Shown in pieces: positions 16,596-24,950 of a stretch of 64,000 nucleotides of DNA. A model generated the notes under the pieces. That model had not been told where the DNA came from and ran no database searches. It was given only the letters and a program-made list of their open reading frames with translations. A program made the position numbers and the translations under genes. Where the stretch lies: assembly GCF_900115705.1 (NCBI RefSeq), contig NZ_FOXL01000004.1:248001-312000 (forward strand), written 5' to 3'. The number at the start of each line of letters is the position of its first letter. The first letter of the stretch is position 1. This DNA comes from Frateuria terrea (GTDB lineage Bacteria; Pseudomonadota; Gammaproteobacteria; Xanthomonadales; Rhodanobacteraceae).

Positions 16596-17120
16596 ATGAA
16601 TAAGATCTTCAAGTCCGCCTTGGCCGCCGCTGTGCTCATTGCGCTTTCGTCGCTGGGTGGTACTGCCTATGCCGCTACTGCTACCTCCGACCTACCGGTG
16701 TCCGCCAGCGTGACCGCCACCTGCACGATCGACGCCAGTGGCGGCCTCGCCTTCGGCGCATACGATCCGGTCGTCACCAACGCAAGCACCGACCTGACCG
16801 GCCAGGGCACCATCGACACCACCTGCACCAATGGTGCCTCCGTGACGGTCACGCTCGGCCAGGGCGCCAACGCCGATACAGGGTCGAGCGACGCTGCACC
16901 GGTTCGGCGCATGCTGAGCGGTGCCTCGGATTATCTTTCTTACCAGCTGTATTCCGATTCGGGCCGCTCCACCGTGTGGGGAAACACCGCCGGCACCGGC
17001 GCCCCCGTGACCGGTACGGGCACTGTCGTGAGCACCACGGTGTACGGACTCATTACCGCGGGGCAGAATGTCCCCTCCGGCAGCTACTCGGATACCGTCG
17101 TTGCGACCGTCACCTTCTGA
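16596..17120 (+). CDS. SCPU-domain major pilin of an archaic chaperone-usher pilus (CsuA/B-like)
   Basis: 174 residues, starting at MNKIFKSALAAAVLIAL after an AGGAAA Shine-Dalgarno. A Sec signal peptide ends at about AYA-ATA (residue 26). The mature part is a spore-coat-U/Csu-type pilin domain: SVTATCTIDASGGLAFGAYDP, a second Cys in the DTTCTNG strand, the SGASDYLSYQLYSDS motif, GTGTVV and the terminal YSDTVVATVTF strand. The donor-strand-deficient Ig fold needs the chaperone encoded next, and subunits are polymerised at the outer-membrane usher. It is first in the operon, directly under the sigma-54-type promoter, and is followed by a terminator-like hairpin, consistent with being the most abundant subunit. 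Confidence 0.9.
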   Translation: MNKIFKSALAAAVLIALSSLGGTAYAATATSDLPVSASVTATCTIDASGGLAFGAYDPVVTNASTDLTGQGTIDTTCTNGASVTVTLGQGANADTGSSDAAPVRRMLSGASDYLSYQLYSDSGRSTVWGNTAGTGAPVTGTGTVVSTTVYGLITAGQNVPSGSYSDTVVATVTF

Positions 17121-17121
17121 C

Positions 17122-17844
17122 ATGAAGCGTTCACTCGTACGCCAGGCCGCTTGCGGCCTGGCGTTTCTTTTTCTCGCCGTCGGTCACGCCTGGGCCGGCT
17201 TCCAGGTTGGCCCCGTGAGCGCGACGCTGTCTGCCGACCAAAGGGTCGCCGCTTTGACGGTACGCAACACCGGTGCCGCTGCGGCCACCATCCAGCTCCA
17301 GGTGATGGTCTGGTCGCAGTCCGGCGGCAAGGACGTGTTCGCCCCGGCGGAGGACATCCTTGCGACGCCGCCGATTTTCAGTGTTCCTGCCGGTGGCTCT
17401 CAGGTCATACGCGTCGGTTCCCGGCGAGCGCCGGATGCACAGCAGGAGCGTACCTACCGGCTGTTCCTGCGCGAAGTGCCGCCGGCGCCGCGACCCGGAT
17501 TCCAGGGGCTGCACGTGGTGCTGCAGATCAGCCTGCCAGTGTTCGTCCAACCCTCTGCGGCGATCGCGGCGAACCTGCACTGGCGCGCCACTCGCATCGA
17601 TGCGGGCCATCTGAAGATCACCGCCGACAACAGCGGCACCAAGCATGCGCACCTGAGCCATCTCGTGCTGTCCGGCGAAGGCGGCAAGCGCTTGCCGATG
17701 TCGGATAAGGCCGTGTACATCTTGGCCGGCAGCAACCACGAATGGGTGGTGGATACGGCAGTGGCCGAGGGTGACCACCTCGAGCTGGCAATGGACTCCG
17801 ACAACCAGGCCCTGCAAACCGACGTGGCGGTCTCCGGCCCATAA
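17122..17844 (+). CDS. periplasmic pilus chaperone (CsuC/PapD-like)
   Basis: 240 residues; the ATG lies 1 base after the pilin stop. A signal peptide (MKRSLVRQAACGLAFLFLAVGHAWAG) is followed by a PapD-like N-terminal Ig domain: VGPVSATLSADQRVAALTVRN, the FSVPAGGSQVIRVG edge region and the TYRLFLREVPP strand that carries the family's conserved basic residue. A second Ig domain spans about 150-240. Such chaperones fold pilins by donor-strand complementation and deliver them to the usher. The signal-peptide codons coincide with a perfect GC-rich inverted repeat and T-rich tract (17139-17175), so this reading frame also encodes a possible transcription attenuator. Confidence 0.9.
   Translation: MKRSLVRQAACGLAFLFLAVGHAWAGFQVGPVSATLSADQRVAALTVRNTGAAAATIQLQVMVWSQSGGKDVFAPAEDILATPPIFSVPAGGSQVIRVGSRRAPDAQQERTYRLFLREVPPAPRPGFQGLHVVLQISLPVFVQPSAAIAANLHWRATRIDAGHLKITADNSGTKHAHLSHLVLSGEGGKRLPMSDKAVYILAGSNHEWVVDTAVAEGDHLELAMDSDNQALQTDVAVSGP
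17139..17175 (+). terminator. intrinsic-terminator-like hairpin inside the chaperone gene (putative attenuator)
   Basis: ACGCCAGGCCG and CGGCCTGGCGT (17139-17149 and 17154-17164) form an 11-bp perfect stem around a CTTG tetraloop. It is followed immediately by TTTCTTTTTCTC. It begins 19 bases after the pilin stop codon and lies in the coding sequence of the chaperone signal peptide. Partial termination here would give excess pilin mRNA over chaperone, usher and tip mRNA. Confidence 0.6.
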
Positions 17845-17849
17845 CCCAC

Positions 17850-20800
17850 GTGCGACGACGATCCGCCAACGGCAGGAGCGCAAGGCGGTGCGTGTTGTCG
17901 CTCCAGGCATCGCGAGGCGCATCACGCGCCCCCGGGCTTTCGTCGTTACCAGCGGATGCTCCTTCCAGCCGTAGTCCCGCCCGGCTCTACCGCCATGCGG
18001 CCTGCGCCACCTTATTACTGTTGGCTGCATCGCCGGGACCGCTGCTGGCTGCGGTGCACGTACGGGCCGTGCGTGTCGGCATGGATCCGAGCCATACGCG
18101 CGTGGTGATCGAGTCGGATCAGCCTATCCGGGCGCACATGACCGATGAAGGAAGCGGCGGCTCGCTTCAGATAAAACTCGACAGCGTCGACACCGGCCGC
18201 GTGCTCGCCGGGTTGGCGCGCGCCATCGGCGCGAACAACCCTTTTCTGCTCGGCGCCTCCGTCGAGAAAAGCGCGAACGGTGTACGGCTGGTGCTGCCCA
18301 CGCGAGGGGCCGTGCGCACGCGGCTGTTCAACCTGAAGGCGGATGACGGCTTTGGCGACCGGTTAGTGCTGGATGTGTTCCCCGCCGACCCGGAAACCAG
18401 GCGGACTGCCAATCCGGCGTCCGTCGCGTCGATCCCAGCACGAATCGCCCTGGCCTCCGACACATTGGCGCCGCTTGCGGAGCAAGGAGATGGCCGCAGC
18501 GCGCGTATCCTGGACACCCGGGTGGGTATCGCCGCCGACCGTGTGCGGTTGGTGCTCGAATCCGATCGCCCCATAACGGCCCGCGTGGTGCGCCCCACCG
18601 CGCCGGGGGCGCTATCGATTGAACTGGGCGACGTGCGGCTGGACCAGGCGCTGCTCGACCTGCCCGGAAAGATCCGACCCAATCCCTATCTGACGACAGT
18701 GCGGATCGAGCGCGACGCATCGGGCACGCGGATGCAATTGCTTGCCCCGGCCTCCGTCGAGCCGCAGCTCTTCTACCTGGCGCCCGGCGCTGGCCATGGC
18801 CAACGTCTCGTAATCGACGTATTCCCTGAGCAGGCGCTGCCCGCAGCACCGCCGACGAAAGTGCCGCCGCAGTCCACCGAGGTCGTGAAGGCTGCGCCGG
18901 CGCCGGCCACTCCCGCCCCCTCCCCCGTGCCTTCTCCCGGGCAGACGCCGGCGGGCCTGGCCGAGGCATGGTTCGAAGTGCACGTCAACGGCACGCCGCA
19001 GGACACCACAATGGTCCTGAAGGGAAACGATGGCGCGATTTTCGTGCAGCCCGATGACCTGCAGCGGTGGCGCCTGAATGTCACGTGCGGCAAGAAGATA
19101 GAACATGGCGGGATCAGCTATTGCCCGCTTTCCGAAGTCAAGGGGCTGACCTATCACGTCGACGAATCCCTTGGCCTGCTGTCGGTCAGTGTCCCGGCCA
19201 CGTTGCTCGCCGAGAACCATCTGAGCGGCATGTCCCTCGGTAGCGATCAGCCGACTCCCTCTCCCCCGGGCGCCTACCTCAACTACGACGTTTTCGCTGG
19301 CCGCGAAGACCACGGCCCCACTTCGACCAGCGCAGCGCTCGATACCGGCGTATTCGGACGCTGGGGTAGCGGCACCAACACCATACTGTCACGCCAGGGC
19401 GGCAGCCTCTCGCAGACGATCCGGCTGGATACCAGCTTCACCCGCGACCAACCGGACCGCATGGCCTCCCTGCGCCTGGGCGATACGATCAGCAGTGGCA
19501 GCGCATGGGGACGGGCGGTGCGTATGGGGGGCGTGCAATGGGCAACCAATTTTTCCACGCGGCCGACCTTCGTCACGTTCCCGCTGCCGACGGTGGATGG
19601 CGTCGCGGCAGCTCCCTCCACTGTGGACTACTACGTGAATGACGCGCTGCGCCTGCGACGCGAAGTGCCTAGCGGCCCTTTCACCATCCAGGATCTTCCG
19701 GTCGTCACGGGTGCCGGCGAAGTTCGCATGGTCGTACGCGATCTGTTGGGGCGTGAGCAGGTGGTCTCGCAGCCGTTCTACGCAAGCAGTGGCATCCTCG
19801 CCAAAGGGCTTCGCGACTATTCCTATGAGTTGGGCTTCGAGCGGAGGAACTACGGCGTATCGAGCAACGACTACGGCAAGCCGATGGCGGTGGCGACCGA
19901 ACGACGCGGTCTGTCCAGTCACTTCACCGGAGAAGCGCATGCCGAGTGGCTGCCGGACCAGCAGACGTTAGGCCTGAGCGGAGAACTGCTGATCGGAAAC
20001 CTTGGTGTATTGAGCTTCTCGGCAGCAGGTAGCCACGACCAGGACGGGCGGGGTGGCCTGATGGAATTGGGTTTCCAGCGCCAATCGGCTTACTTCAGCT
20101 GGGGCGCGCGCTCACAGGTCACCACGCCGGGCTTCACGCAACTGGGATACGAGGCCCCGGCATGTCCGCCCCAGCAAATGTCGTCCGCCTACTTCAGCGT
20201 GGGTGCGCCCCGGTTCGGTTCGTTCGGAATGAGCTACACGCACCAGGCCTACCGCGAGCGCGAAGACGTCGAGTTACTTGGCGCAAGCTACAGTCGTGCA
20301 TTGGGTCGACTTGGCTATATGAGTCTCTCGGCGCTGCGCTTTCTTGGCGGCGACGGTTCCACCCTGGTGTCGATGACGTTCACTGCACCGCTGGGCCCGA
20401 CCGACAGCGTGAGCCTCAATGGCCAGGTGCACGCCGGATCGTCCGGCGGCGCCCTGCAATACCAGCACAATCTACCTGCAGGCAGCGGTGCCGGATGGCG
20501 CCTGCAGGCGGGCCTTTCCCCCGACGATCCCAGCCTGGCCGAGCTCGCCTTGCAGAACGATGTGGGCACCTACACCCTCGGCGCGGCGCAGAGTCAGGGG
20601 CAGCGCGCCTACCAGGCCTCCGTGCGGGGTGGTCTCGCGTTGCTCGCCAATCGCGTCTATCCCAGCCGCCATATCGACGACAGCTTTGCCGTGGTGCAGG
20701 TCCCCGGCTTTTCAGGCGTGCGGGTCTACGCGGACAACCAGCCAGTCGCCGTCACCGACGAAAAAGGCTATGCGCTGATACCCCGCCTGCGCCCGTACCA

Positions 20801-21179
20801 GCGCAACCCGATCCGCATCGAGCAGGCCGATCTTCCGCTTGATGCAGACATCCAGGGCCTGCAGCTGGATGCGGTGCCGTACAGCCACAGCGCCGTCGCG
20901 CTGACCTTCCCGGTAACAGCGGCGCGTGGGGCCATCGTCGTGGTGAAACTCGAGGACGGCAGCTTTATCCCCGCAGGCGCTACCATCACCCTGGAAGGCA
21001 ACCCCACGCCTTTTCCGGTCGGCTTCCAAGGCGAGGCCTACCTGACCGGGCTCAGTGCCGCCAACCGGCTGCACGCGAGCTGGCGCGGCCAATCTTGCAC
21101 CATGACAGCAGCGCTTCCAGCCACAAATGATCCGCTGCCACGCATCGGCCCCCTTATCTGCAGAGGCGTGCGCCCATGA
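17850..21179 (+). CDS. outer-membrane pilus usher with two N-terminal AMIN domains
   Basis: 1109 residues from GTG 17850; an in-frame GTG at 17892 with an AAGG upstream is an alternative. A long basic N-region leads to a signal peptide core (ACATLLLLAASPGPLLAA, about 51-68). Two tandem AMIN-like domains follow at about 69-178 and 217-325; each ends in the AmiC-style pattern NP(Y/F)-strand-RLVLP or RMQLL-LFxL-GxRLVIDVFP. A Pro-rich linker (332-366) joins a full CsuD/FimD-type usher from about 369: N-terminal domain with VHVNG, a 24-strand-type barrel and plug (YLNYDVF, GGVQWATNFSTRPTFVTFPLPT), and C-terminal domains (GVRVYADNQPV, GLSAANRLHASWRGQSC). Ushers usually lack AMIN; AMIN binds peptidoglycan in AmiC and PilQ. 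It overlaps the tip gene by 4 bases. Confidence 0.9.
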   Translation: MRRRSANGRSARRCVLSLQASRGASRAPGLSSLPADAPSSRSPARLYRHAACATLLLLAASPGPLLAAVHVRAVRVGMDPSHTRVVIESDQPIRAHMTDEGSGGSLQIKLDSVDTGRVLAGLARAIGANNPFLLGASVEKSANGVRLVLPTRGAVRTRLFNLKADDGFGDRLVLDVFPADPETRRTANPASVASIPARIALASDTLAPLAEQGDGRSARILDTRVGIAADRVRLVLESDRPITARVVRPTAPGALSIELGDVRLDQALLDLPGKIRPNPYLTTVRIERDASGTRMQLLAPASVEPQLFYLAPGAGHGQRLVIDVFPEQALPAAPPTKVPPQSTEVVKAAPAPATPAPSPVPSPGQTPAGLAEAWFEVHVNGTPQDTTMVLKGNDGAIFVQPDDLQRWRLNVTCGKKIEHGGISYCPLSEVKGLTYHVDESLGLLSVSVPATLLAENHLSGMSLGSDQPTPSPPGAYLNYDVFAGREDHGPTSTSAALDTGVFGRWGSGTNTILSRQGGSLSQTIRLDTSFTRDQPDRMASLRLGDTISSGSAWGRAVRMGGVQWATNFSTRPTFVTFPLPTVDGVAAAPSTVDYYVNDALRLRREVPSGPFTIQDLPVVTGAGEVRMVVRDLLGREQVVSQPFYASSGILAKGLRDYSYELGFERRNYGVSSNDYGKPMAVATERRGLSSHFTGEAHAEWLPDQQTLGLSGELLIGNLGVLSFSAAGSHDQDGRGGLMELGFQRQSAYFSWGARSQVTTPGFTQLGYEAPACPPQQMSSAYFSVGAPRFGSFGMSYTHQAYREREDVELLGASYSRALGRLGYMSLSALRFLGGDGSTLVSMTFTAPLGPTDSVSLNGQVHAGSSGGALQYQHNLPAGSGAGWRLQAGLSPDDPSLAELALQNDVGTYTLGAAQSQGQRAYQASVRGGLALLANRVYPSRHIDDSFAVVQVPGFSGVRVYADNQPVAVTDEKGYALIPRLRPYQRNPIRIEQADLPLDADIQGLQLDAVPYSHSAVALTFPVTAARGAIVVVKLEDGSFIPAGATITLEGNPTPFPVGFQGEAYLTGLSAANRLHASWRGQSCTMTAALPATNDPLPRIGPLICRGVRP

Positions 21180-21649
21180 GATGCTCCACCTACATTGAGC
21201 CCTCTCTCAGGGCCACTCGCACCGCCACGTGGACTCTCGGAATGATTGCCATGATGGCAGTTGCACCGTTGGGCGCCGCCACATGCGGACTCAACACTCA
21301 AGGCGTGGACTTCGGCAGCTACGATTTCCAGAACAGCCAAAATCTGGACAGCGTGGGGCACGTCACCGTGACCTGCGACGTGAGCACGCCCTATACCATC
21401 GTATTGAGTCCTGGCCTTGCCGGCACCTTTGCCTCGCGCATCATGCAGAGCGGCGCTCACCAACTGGCCTACAACCTCTACACCGATCTCGCCCACGCCA
21501 GCGTATGGGGCGACGGCACCGGCAACAGCGTGACCGTGGGCGGCGCCGGCACCAATACCGACTATGCCGTCTATGGCAGTGTCCCTGCCGGCCAGAATCC
21601 GTATATAGGGACCTACAGCGACGTAGTCACGGTGACGCTCAACTTTTGA
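21176..21649 (+). CDS. SCPU-domain minor/tip pilin (CsuE-like position)
   Basis: 157 residues: a signal peptide with hydrophobic core (TWTLGMIAMMAVAPLGAA), then a single SCPU-type pilin domain (ATCGLNTQGVDFGSYDF, VTVTCDVSTPYTIVLSPG, HQLAYNLYTDLAHASVWGDG, YSDVVTVTLNF). Like the first pilin it has the paired cysteines and the terminal YSDxVxVTxxF strand. As last gene of the operon, with its ATG overlapping the usher stop, it occupies the place of the tip adhesin in Csu operons. Csu tip proteins normally have two domains, while this one has a single domain, so it may be a minor subunit instead. Confidence 0.85.
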   Translation: MRCSTYIEPSLRATRTATWTLGMIAMMAVAPLGAATCGLNTQGVDFGSYDFQNSQNLDSVGHVTVTCDVSTPYTIVLSPGLAGTFASRIMQSGAHQLAYNLYTDLAHASVWGDGTGNSVTVGGAGTNTDYAVYGSVPAGQNPYIGTYSDVVTVTLNF

Positions 21650-21707
21650 GATTGTTCGTTCTTCTCACCTTGCTCAATGCAAGATCCATCGCCTAGCCCG
21701 CCGCCTT

Positions 21708-21960
21708 ATGAAGCCAACCACCTACGACTTTCGCCGATTCCAGGAAGAGCTCGCGTGCCAAAGCGGCGTCTGAACTGGCAGTACGACGACGACACTCAAG
21801 AATTCTTAGCTCCGAGCGAACGCTGCGTAACCCTGCATGAGATCGCGGGCAAGATCCACGCACGTACAGAATGCAGGATCGACCTTGAAGGCCCCTGGGC
21901 CGGCTGGCGCCTCCGCGGCGCGGCACTCATCCCCCGCGCAACTCCATCCGGGGGCTTCAT
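21708..21960 (+). pseudogene. probable remnant of a phage-type regulatory gene (GPWAGWRLRG motif)
   Basis: An open frame MKPTTYDFRRFQEELACQSGV stops after 21 residues. Continuing in another frame, the reading LNWQYDDDTQEFLAPSERC is followed by LEGPWAGWRLRG and an LIPRATPSGG segment. The W-x-GWRLRG-x-L-(I/V)-x-P core resembles the small phage-derived DUF3653-type proteins common in Xanthomonadales, but the start and main part are in different frames and no ordinary C-terminus follows. I therefore read it as a frameshifted remnant. The remainder of 21650-22058 shows no other gene. Confidence 0.35.
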
Positions 21961-22058
21961 TTCAAACCGCACAACCCAGCCGCCTTCCTCAGGTGGTCAG
22001 GCCCCAGGTCTAATTCTTGCCAGCGGCTTGGTGGCAAAGAGCCCCCGCTTCGTGTGTA

Positions 22059-22982
22059 TCAAGCCCCGTCCACGCGGTCCCACGAGGGCTCGTGGCCGAA
22101 GTGCTTGATGAGGAAGTCCTCAAATGCGCGGACGCGAGGTGGAACTTGGCCCCGCCCCGGCTTGACGGCGTAGATTTCGCTGGCGGGAACTTCGTACTCC
22201 GGCAGCACGCGCTGCATGCGCCCGGCGAGCAAATCGTCGTAGACGTGCCACATCGAATGCAAGGCAATACCAAGCCCCGCCAGGACGGCATCGCGGATCA
22301 CCTCGTTATAGTTGCTTTCAATTCGCCCGGAGACGTGCACGACCGTTTCCTTGCCCTGACGGTCGCGTAAACACCAGACATCGCGCCTCCCTCGAGCGCC
22401 CGACAGTAAAATGCAGGCGTGATTAGCAAGTTCCGCCGGAGTTTGTGGCGCTCCATGAACACGCAGGTATCCCGGCGAAGCGCAAAGTATCCGGCGATTT
22501 GTGGCCAACTTTCGCGCCACTAGCGAAGAATCGACGAGCCCACCGAATCGTATGGCGAGATCGTAACCAGCACTCACTAGATCGACCACTTGGTCGGTCA
22601 GGTCAATGCTCAAGCGTAACTTCGGATGGGCAGCAAGGAACTGCGGCAACAGGGGTGAAACATGCTGGCGCCCGAATGTCGCCGGAGCGGTCACTCGCAA
22701 CGTGCCCGAAACCTCGCCGGCCGCGCTCCGCAGCCCTTCAGTCAACGAGTCGAGCTCTTCGATGAGCGCGCGCCCTTTCTCGGCCAGCAGGATACCTTCG
22801 GGTGTCGGGTGAAGTCGTCGCGTGGTTCGGTGCAGCAGCCGCACGCCCAGTTCGCGCTCGAGCCGTTTGAGGCGCTGGCTCGCCACGACCACCGAGATGT
22901 CCAGACTTCGGGCTGCGGCGCTTATGGAACCTAGGTCAAGCACCCGAAGGAAGAGCCCCACTTCGGCGACACGATCACCCAT
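22059..22982 (-). CDS. LysR-family transcriptional regulator
   Basis: 307 residues. An N-terminal winged helix-turn-helix (FLRVLDLGSISAAARSLDIS, SQRLKRLERELGVRLLHRTT, PTPEG) and the C-terminal substrate-binding domain (SGTLRVTAPATFGRQHV, LRLSIDLTDQ, GYDLAIRFG, VLAGLGIALHSMW) give the full-length family layout of the CrgA/DmlR type. It is divergent from the tautomerase/CMD/PhzF genes, with a TTTTGG-N7-CCGAAA dyad between them, so it probably controls that operon and itself. The inducer cannot be read from sequence. Confidence 0.93.
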   Translation of the reverse strand: MGDRVAEVGLFLRVLDLGSISAAARSLDISVVVASQRLKRLERELGVRLLHRTTRRLHPTPEGILLAEKGRALIEELDSLTEGLRSAAGEVSGTLRVTAPATFGRQHVSPLLPQFLAAHPKLRLSIDLTDQVVDLVSAGYDLAIRFGGLVDSSLVARKLATNRRILCASPGYLRVHGAPQTPAELANHACILLSGARGRRDVWCLRDRQGKETVVHVSGRIESNYNEVIRDAVLAGLGIALHSMWHVYDDLLAGRMQRVLPEYEVPASEIYAVKPGRGQVPPRVRAFEDFLIKHFGHEPSWDRVDGA

Positions 22983-23013
22983 TGCAAATCACCTGTTTAA
23001 GGTCTTTCAGCGG

Positions 23014-23032
23014 TTTTGGTAGTTATCCGAAA
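23014..23032. promoter_or_regulatory. candidate LysR-box in the divergent intergenic region
   Basis: The imperfect dyad TTTTGG-N7-CCGAAA contains the T-N11-A pattern typical of LysR-type operators. It lies 32 bases before the lysR-type start and about 100 bases before the tautomerase start. Confidence 0.4.
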
Positions 23033-23133
23033 CGATGCAAGCGCATAGGCTGCAGCCCTGCTCGCCTCGGACGGCTGCGGCACCCGAACGCTTGCTTGCT
23101 CTTCGCCCCCAGGCCTTCTCCAAGGAACCTCCT

Positions 23134-23550
23134 ATGCCTTTTACTCGCGTCGCCATTCCCGCGGGAACTCCGCAGATGCAAAAGGCTTCCATTGCGCGTG
23201 CAGTACACGCGGCGATGGTGGCGACAATCGCCATTCCCGAGGACGACTTCTTCCAGTTGTTGTCCGAGTACCAGCCAGGCGACTTCCACTTCGACCGTTC
23301 CTTCTTGGGCCACTTGCGCTCCGATCAAATGGTGGTCGTGCAGATCACTCTGCGCCGCGGGCGCAGTGACGCGATGAAGCGCAACCTCTACGAAAACATC
23401 ACATTACACCTCGGTCGGGCTGCCGACATTCGCCCGGAAGATGTTTTCATCTACCTCGTCGAGAACGATTTTTCCGACTGGTCAGTTGGCGGCGGCAGGA
23501 TGAGCATGGAGATACAGATGCAGGCAGGATCGAATGTCCGCGCGGCGTAA
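23134..23550 (+). CDS. tautomerase-superfamily protein (4-OT/MSAD-like, tautomerase_2 type)
   Basis: 138 residues from ATG 23134 with AAGGA 7-8 bases upstream. It begins MPFTRVAIPAG, placing the catalytic N-terminal proline right after the initiator Met. The body (AIPEDDFFQLLSEYQPGDFHFD, MKRNLYENITLHLG, IRPEDVFIYLVENDFSDWSVGGG) follows the tautomerase_2/malonate-semialdehyde-decarboxylase-like group found beside carboxymuconolactone decarboxylase genes. The physiological substrate is unknown. It is the first gene of a three-gene operon divergent from the LysR regulator. Confidence 0.88.
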   Translation: MPFTRVAIPAGTPQMQKASIARAVHAAMVATIAIPEDDFFQLLSEYQPGDFHFDRSFLGHLRSDQMVVVQITLRRGRSDAMKRNLYENITLHLGRAADIRPEDVFIYLVENDFSDWSVGGGRMSMEIQMQAGSNVRAA

Positions 23551-23610
23551 CCCAAGCGATGCCGGCCGAGCGAGTGTTGACCCGTTCAGCCGATAGAAAA
23601 GGGCATCACC

Positions 23611-24042
23611 ATGAATGAATCACCCCCCGGACAGCCCACCGTGAGTGGACACGCGGCGCACGACAACCCGCTAGGCTCAGCCAAGCGAGGTGAAGAACTG
23701 CTCGCGCAACTTCACGGCCAAGACGCCGCTTCAGCGCTGGCCGCCGAAATGCAGGACATCGCCCCCGCCTTTGTGGACATGACCATCGAGTGGGCGCTCG
23801 GCGGAATACTTGCTCGCCCCGGTTTGGACCTGCTAACCCGGGAACTTCTCCTCGTGGCAGCATGCACGACGCTTGGGCATGCTCCTTTGCAGTTACGCGC
23901 GCATGCGGAGGCGGCCCGCAGACTGGGGGCCACGAAGGAGCAGCTGGTCGAAGCAATCCTGCAGTTGACGTTTTATGCCAGCGGCCCATCCATCCGATCT
24001 GCGCTCTTGACATTGAAAGCTGTCTTCGACGAGAAATCCTGA
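23611..24042 (+). CDS. carboxymuconolactone decarboxylase family protein
   Basis: 143 residues. The CMD/AhpD-like helical fold is recognisable from ALGGILARPGLDLLTRELLLVAACTTLGHAPLQLRAHAEAARRLGATKEQLVEAI. The redox CxxC of true AhpD is absent (TTLGH at that position), so it resembles the gamma-carboxymuconolactone decarboxylase/YurZ type rather than a peroxidase partner. It is 60 bases after the tautomerase gene, and its TGA overlaps the ATG of the phzF-like gene by one base. A CMD-tautomerase pair suggests a small ring-cleavage or enol/keto detoxification pathway; this is inference. Confidence 0.87.
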   Translation: MNESPPGQPTVSGHAAHDNPLGSAKRGEELLAQLHGQDAASALAAEMQDIAPAFVDMTIEWALGGILARPGLDLLTRELLLVAACTTLGHAPLQLRAHAEAARRLGATKEQLVEAILQLTFYASGPSIRSALLTLKAVFDEKS

Positions 24043-24950
24043 TGGACCTCCGGGTGTACCAAATCGACGCTTTCACCACCACTCGTTACCAGGGCAATCC
24101 GGCGGGGGTGGTCGCCAACGCGGATGGTTTGAGCGTGCCGCATATGCAAGAGATCGCTCGCGAGCTCAACAATTCCGAAACTGCCTTCGTTCTCAAGCCG
24201 ACTTCCGATGACCACGATCTACACGTGCGGTTCTTCACGCCCACGAGCGAAGTCCCGGTCTGTGGGCACGCAACGCTCGCCGCACATTACGTCATGGCGC
24301 TGGAGGGTCGCCCGACCGGTAGCTATCGACAGCTTACGGGTGCGGGCGTCCAGCGCGTTCGCGTCAGCGAGACCGACAACGACTACCTTGTCACGATCGA
24401 ACAGAACCAACCGGTCTTCACTTCCCCGCTGCCGCCAGATGTCGCCCGCGATGTGTTGGACGCGCTCGGTGTGGACTTCGGTGCGGTCGACCCCCGATGC
24501 CCGTTGCAATTTGTCAGTACTGGACATGGGAAGCTTCTGATCGGCCTGCGCGAGCGCAAGACTCTGCAACAGCTGGCTCCCGATCTCGGACGACTTACTG
24601 CACTGTCAGAAGCGGCTGGGACCAAAGGGTATTTCGCGTTTACCCTAGATACGCCAGGAGATGACGAGGCCTATACGTGGGGTCGAATGTTTGCTCCTGC
24701 TATCGGCATCGCGGAAGACCCTGTGACAGGCAACGCAAACGGGCCGCTCGGGGCTTACCTGGTCAGACACAGCCTGCTTGCCGTCGAAAGTGGCTTCGTA
24801 CGTTACAGGGCGCGCCAGGCCGCGGCCAACGGGCGCGGCGGTTGGATGGATGTCACTGTGAGCGCTGAATCTGGGTCACCCGCCTCCGTGCAGATAGAAG
24901 GTCGGGCGGTCATGTGCTTCCAGACCACGTTACCAAGTGGAACGTACTAA
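24042..24950 (+). CDS. PhzF-family isomerase
   Basis: 302 residues starting MDLRVYQIDAFTTTRYQGNPAGVV. PhzF/DapF-fold hallmarks are present: the NNSETAFVL segment with the family's catalytic Glu, FFTPTSEVPVCGHATLAAHYV and the second-half EDPVTGNANGPLGAYL. PhzF proteins isomerise small metabolites such as DHHA; most homologues like this one (YddE/YHI9 type) have unknown substrates. No phenazine genes are nearby. It is the last gene of the LysR-adjacent operon and overlaps the convergent mocR-type gene by 4 bases at their stops. Confidence 0.9.
   Translation: MDLRVYQIDAFTTTRYQGNPAGVVANADGLSVPHMQEIARELNNSETAFVLKPTSDDHDLHVRFFTPTSEVPVCGHATLAAHYVMALEGRPTGSYRQLTGAGVQRVRVSETDNDYLVTIEQNQPVFTSPLPPDVARDVLDALGVDFGAVDPRCPLQFVSTGHGKLLIGLRERKTLQQLAPDLGRLTALSEAAGTKGYFAFTLDTPGDDEAYTWGRMFAPAIGIAEDPVTGNANGPLGAYLVRHSLLAVESGFVRYRARQAAANGRGGWMDVTVSAESGSPASVQIEGRAVMCFQTTLPSGTY

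Noticed and set aside
24042-24950. Phenazine biosynthesis
   Set aside because: The PhzF-family protein stands alone; no phzA-E or phzG-like genes are present and most members of the family have other roles.
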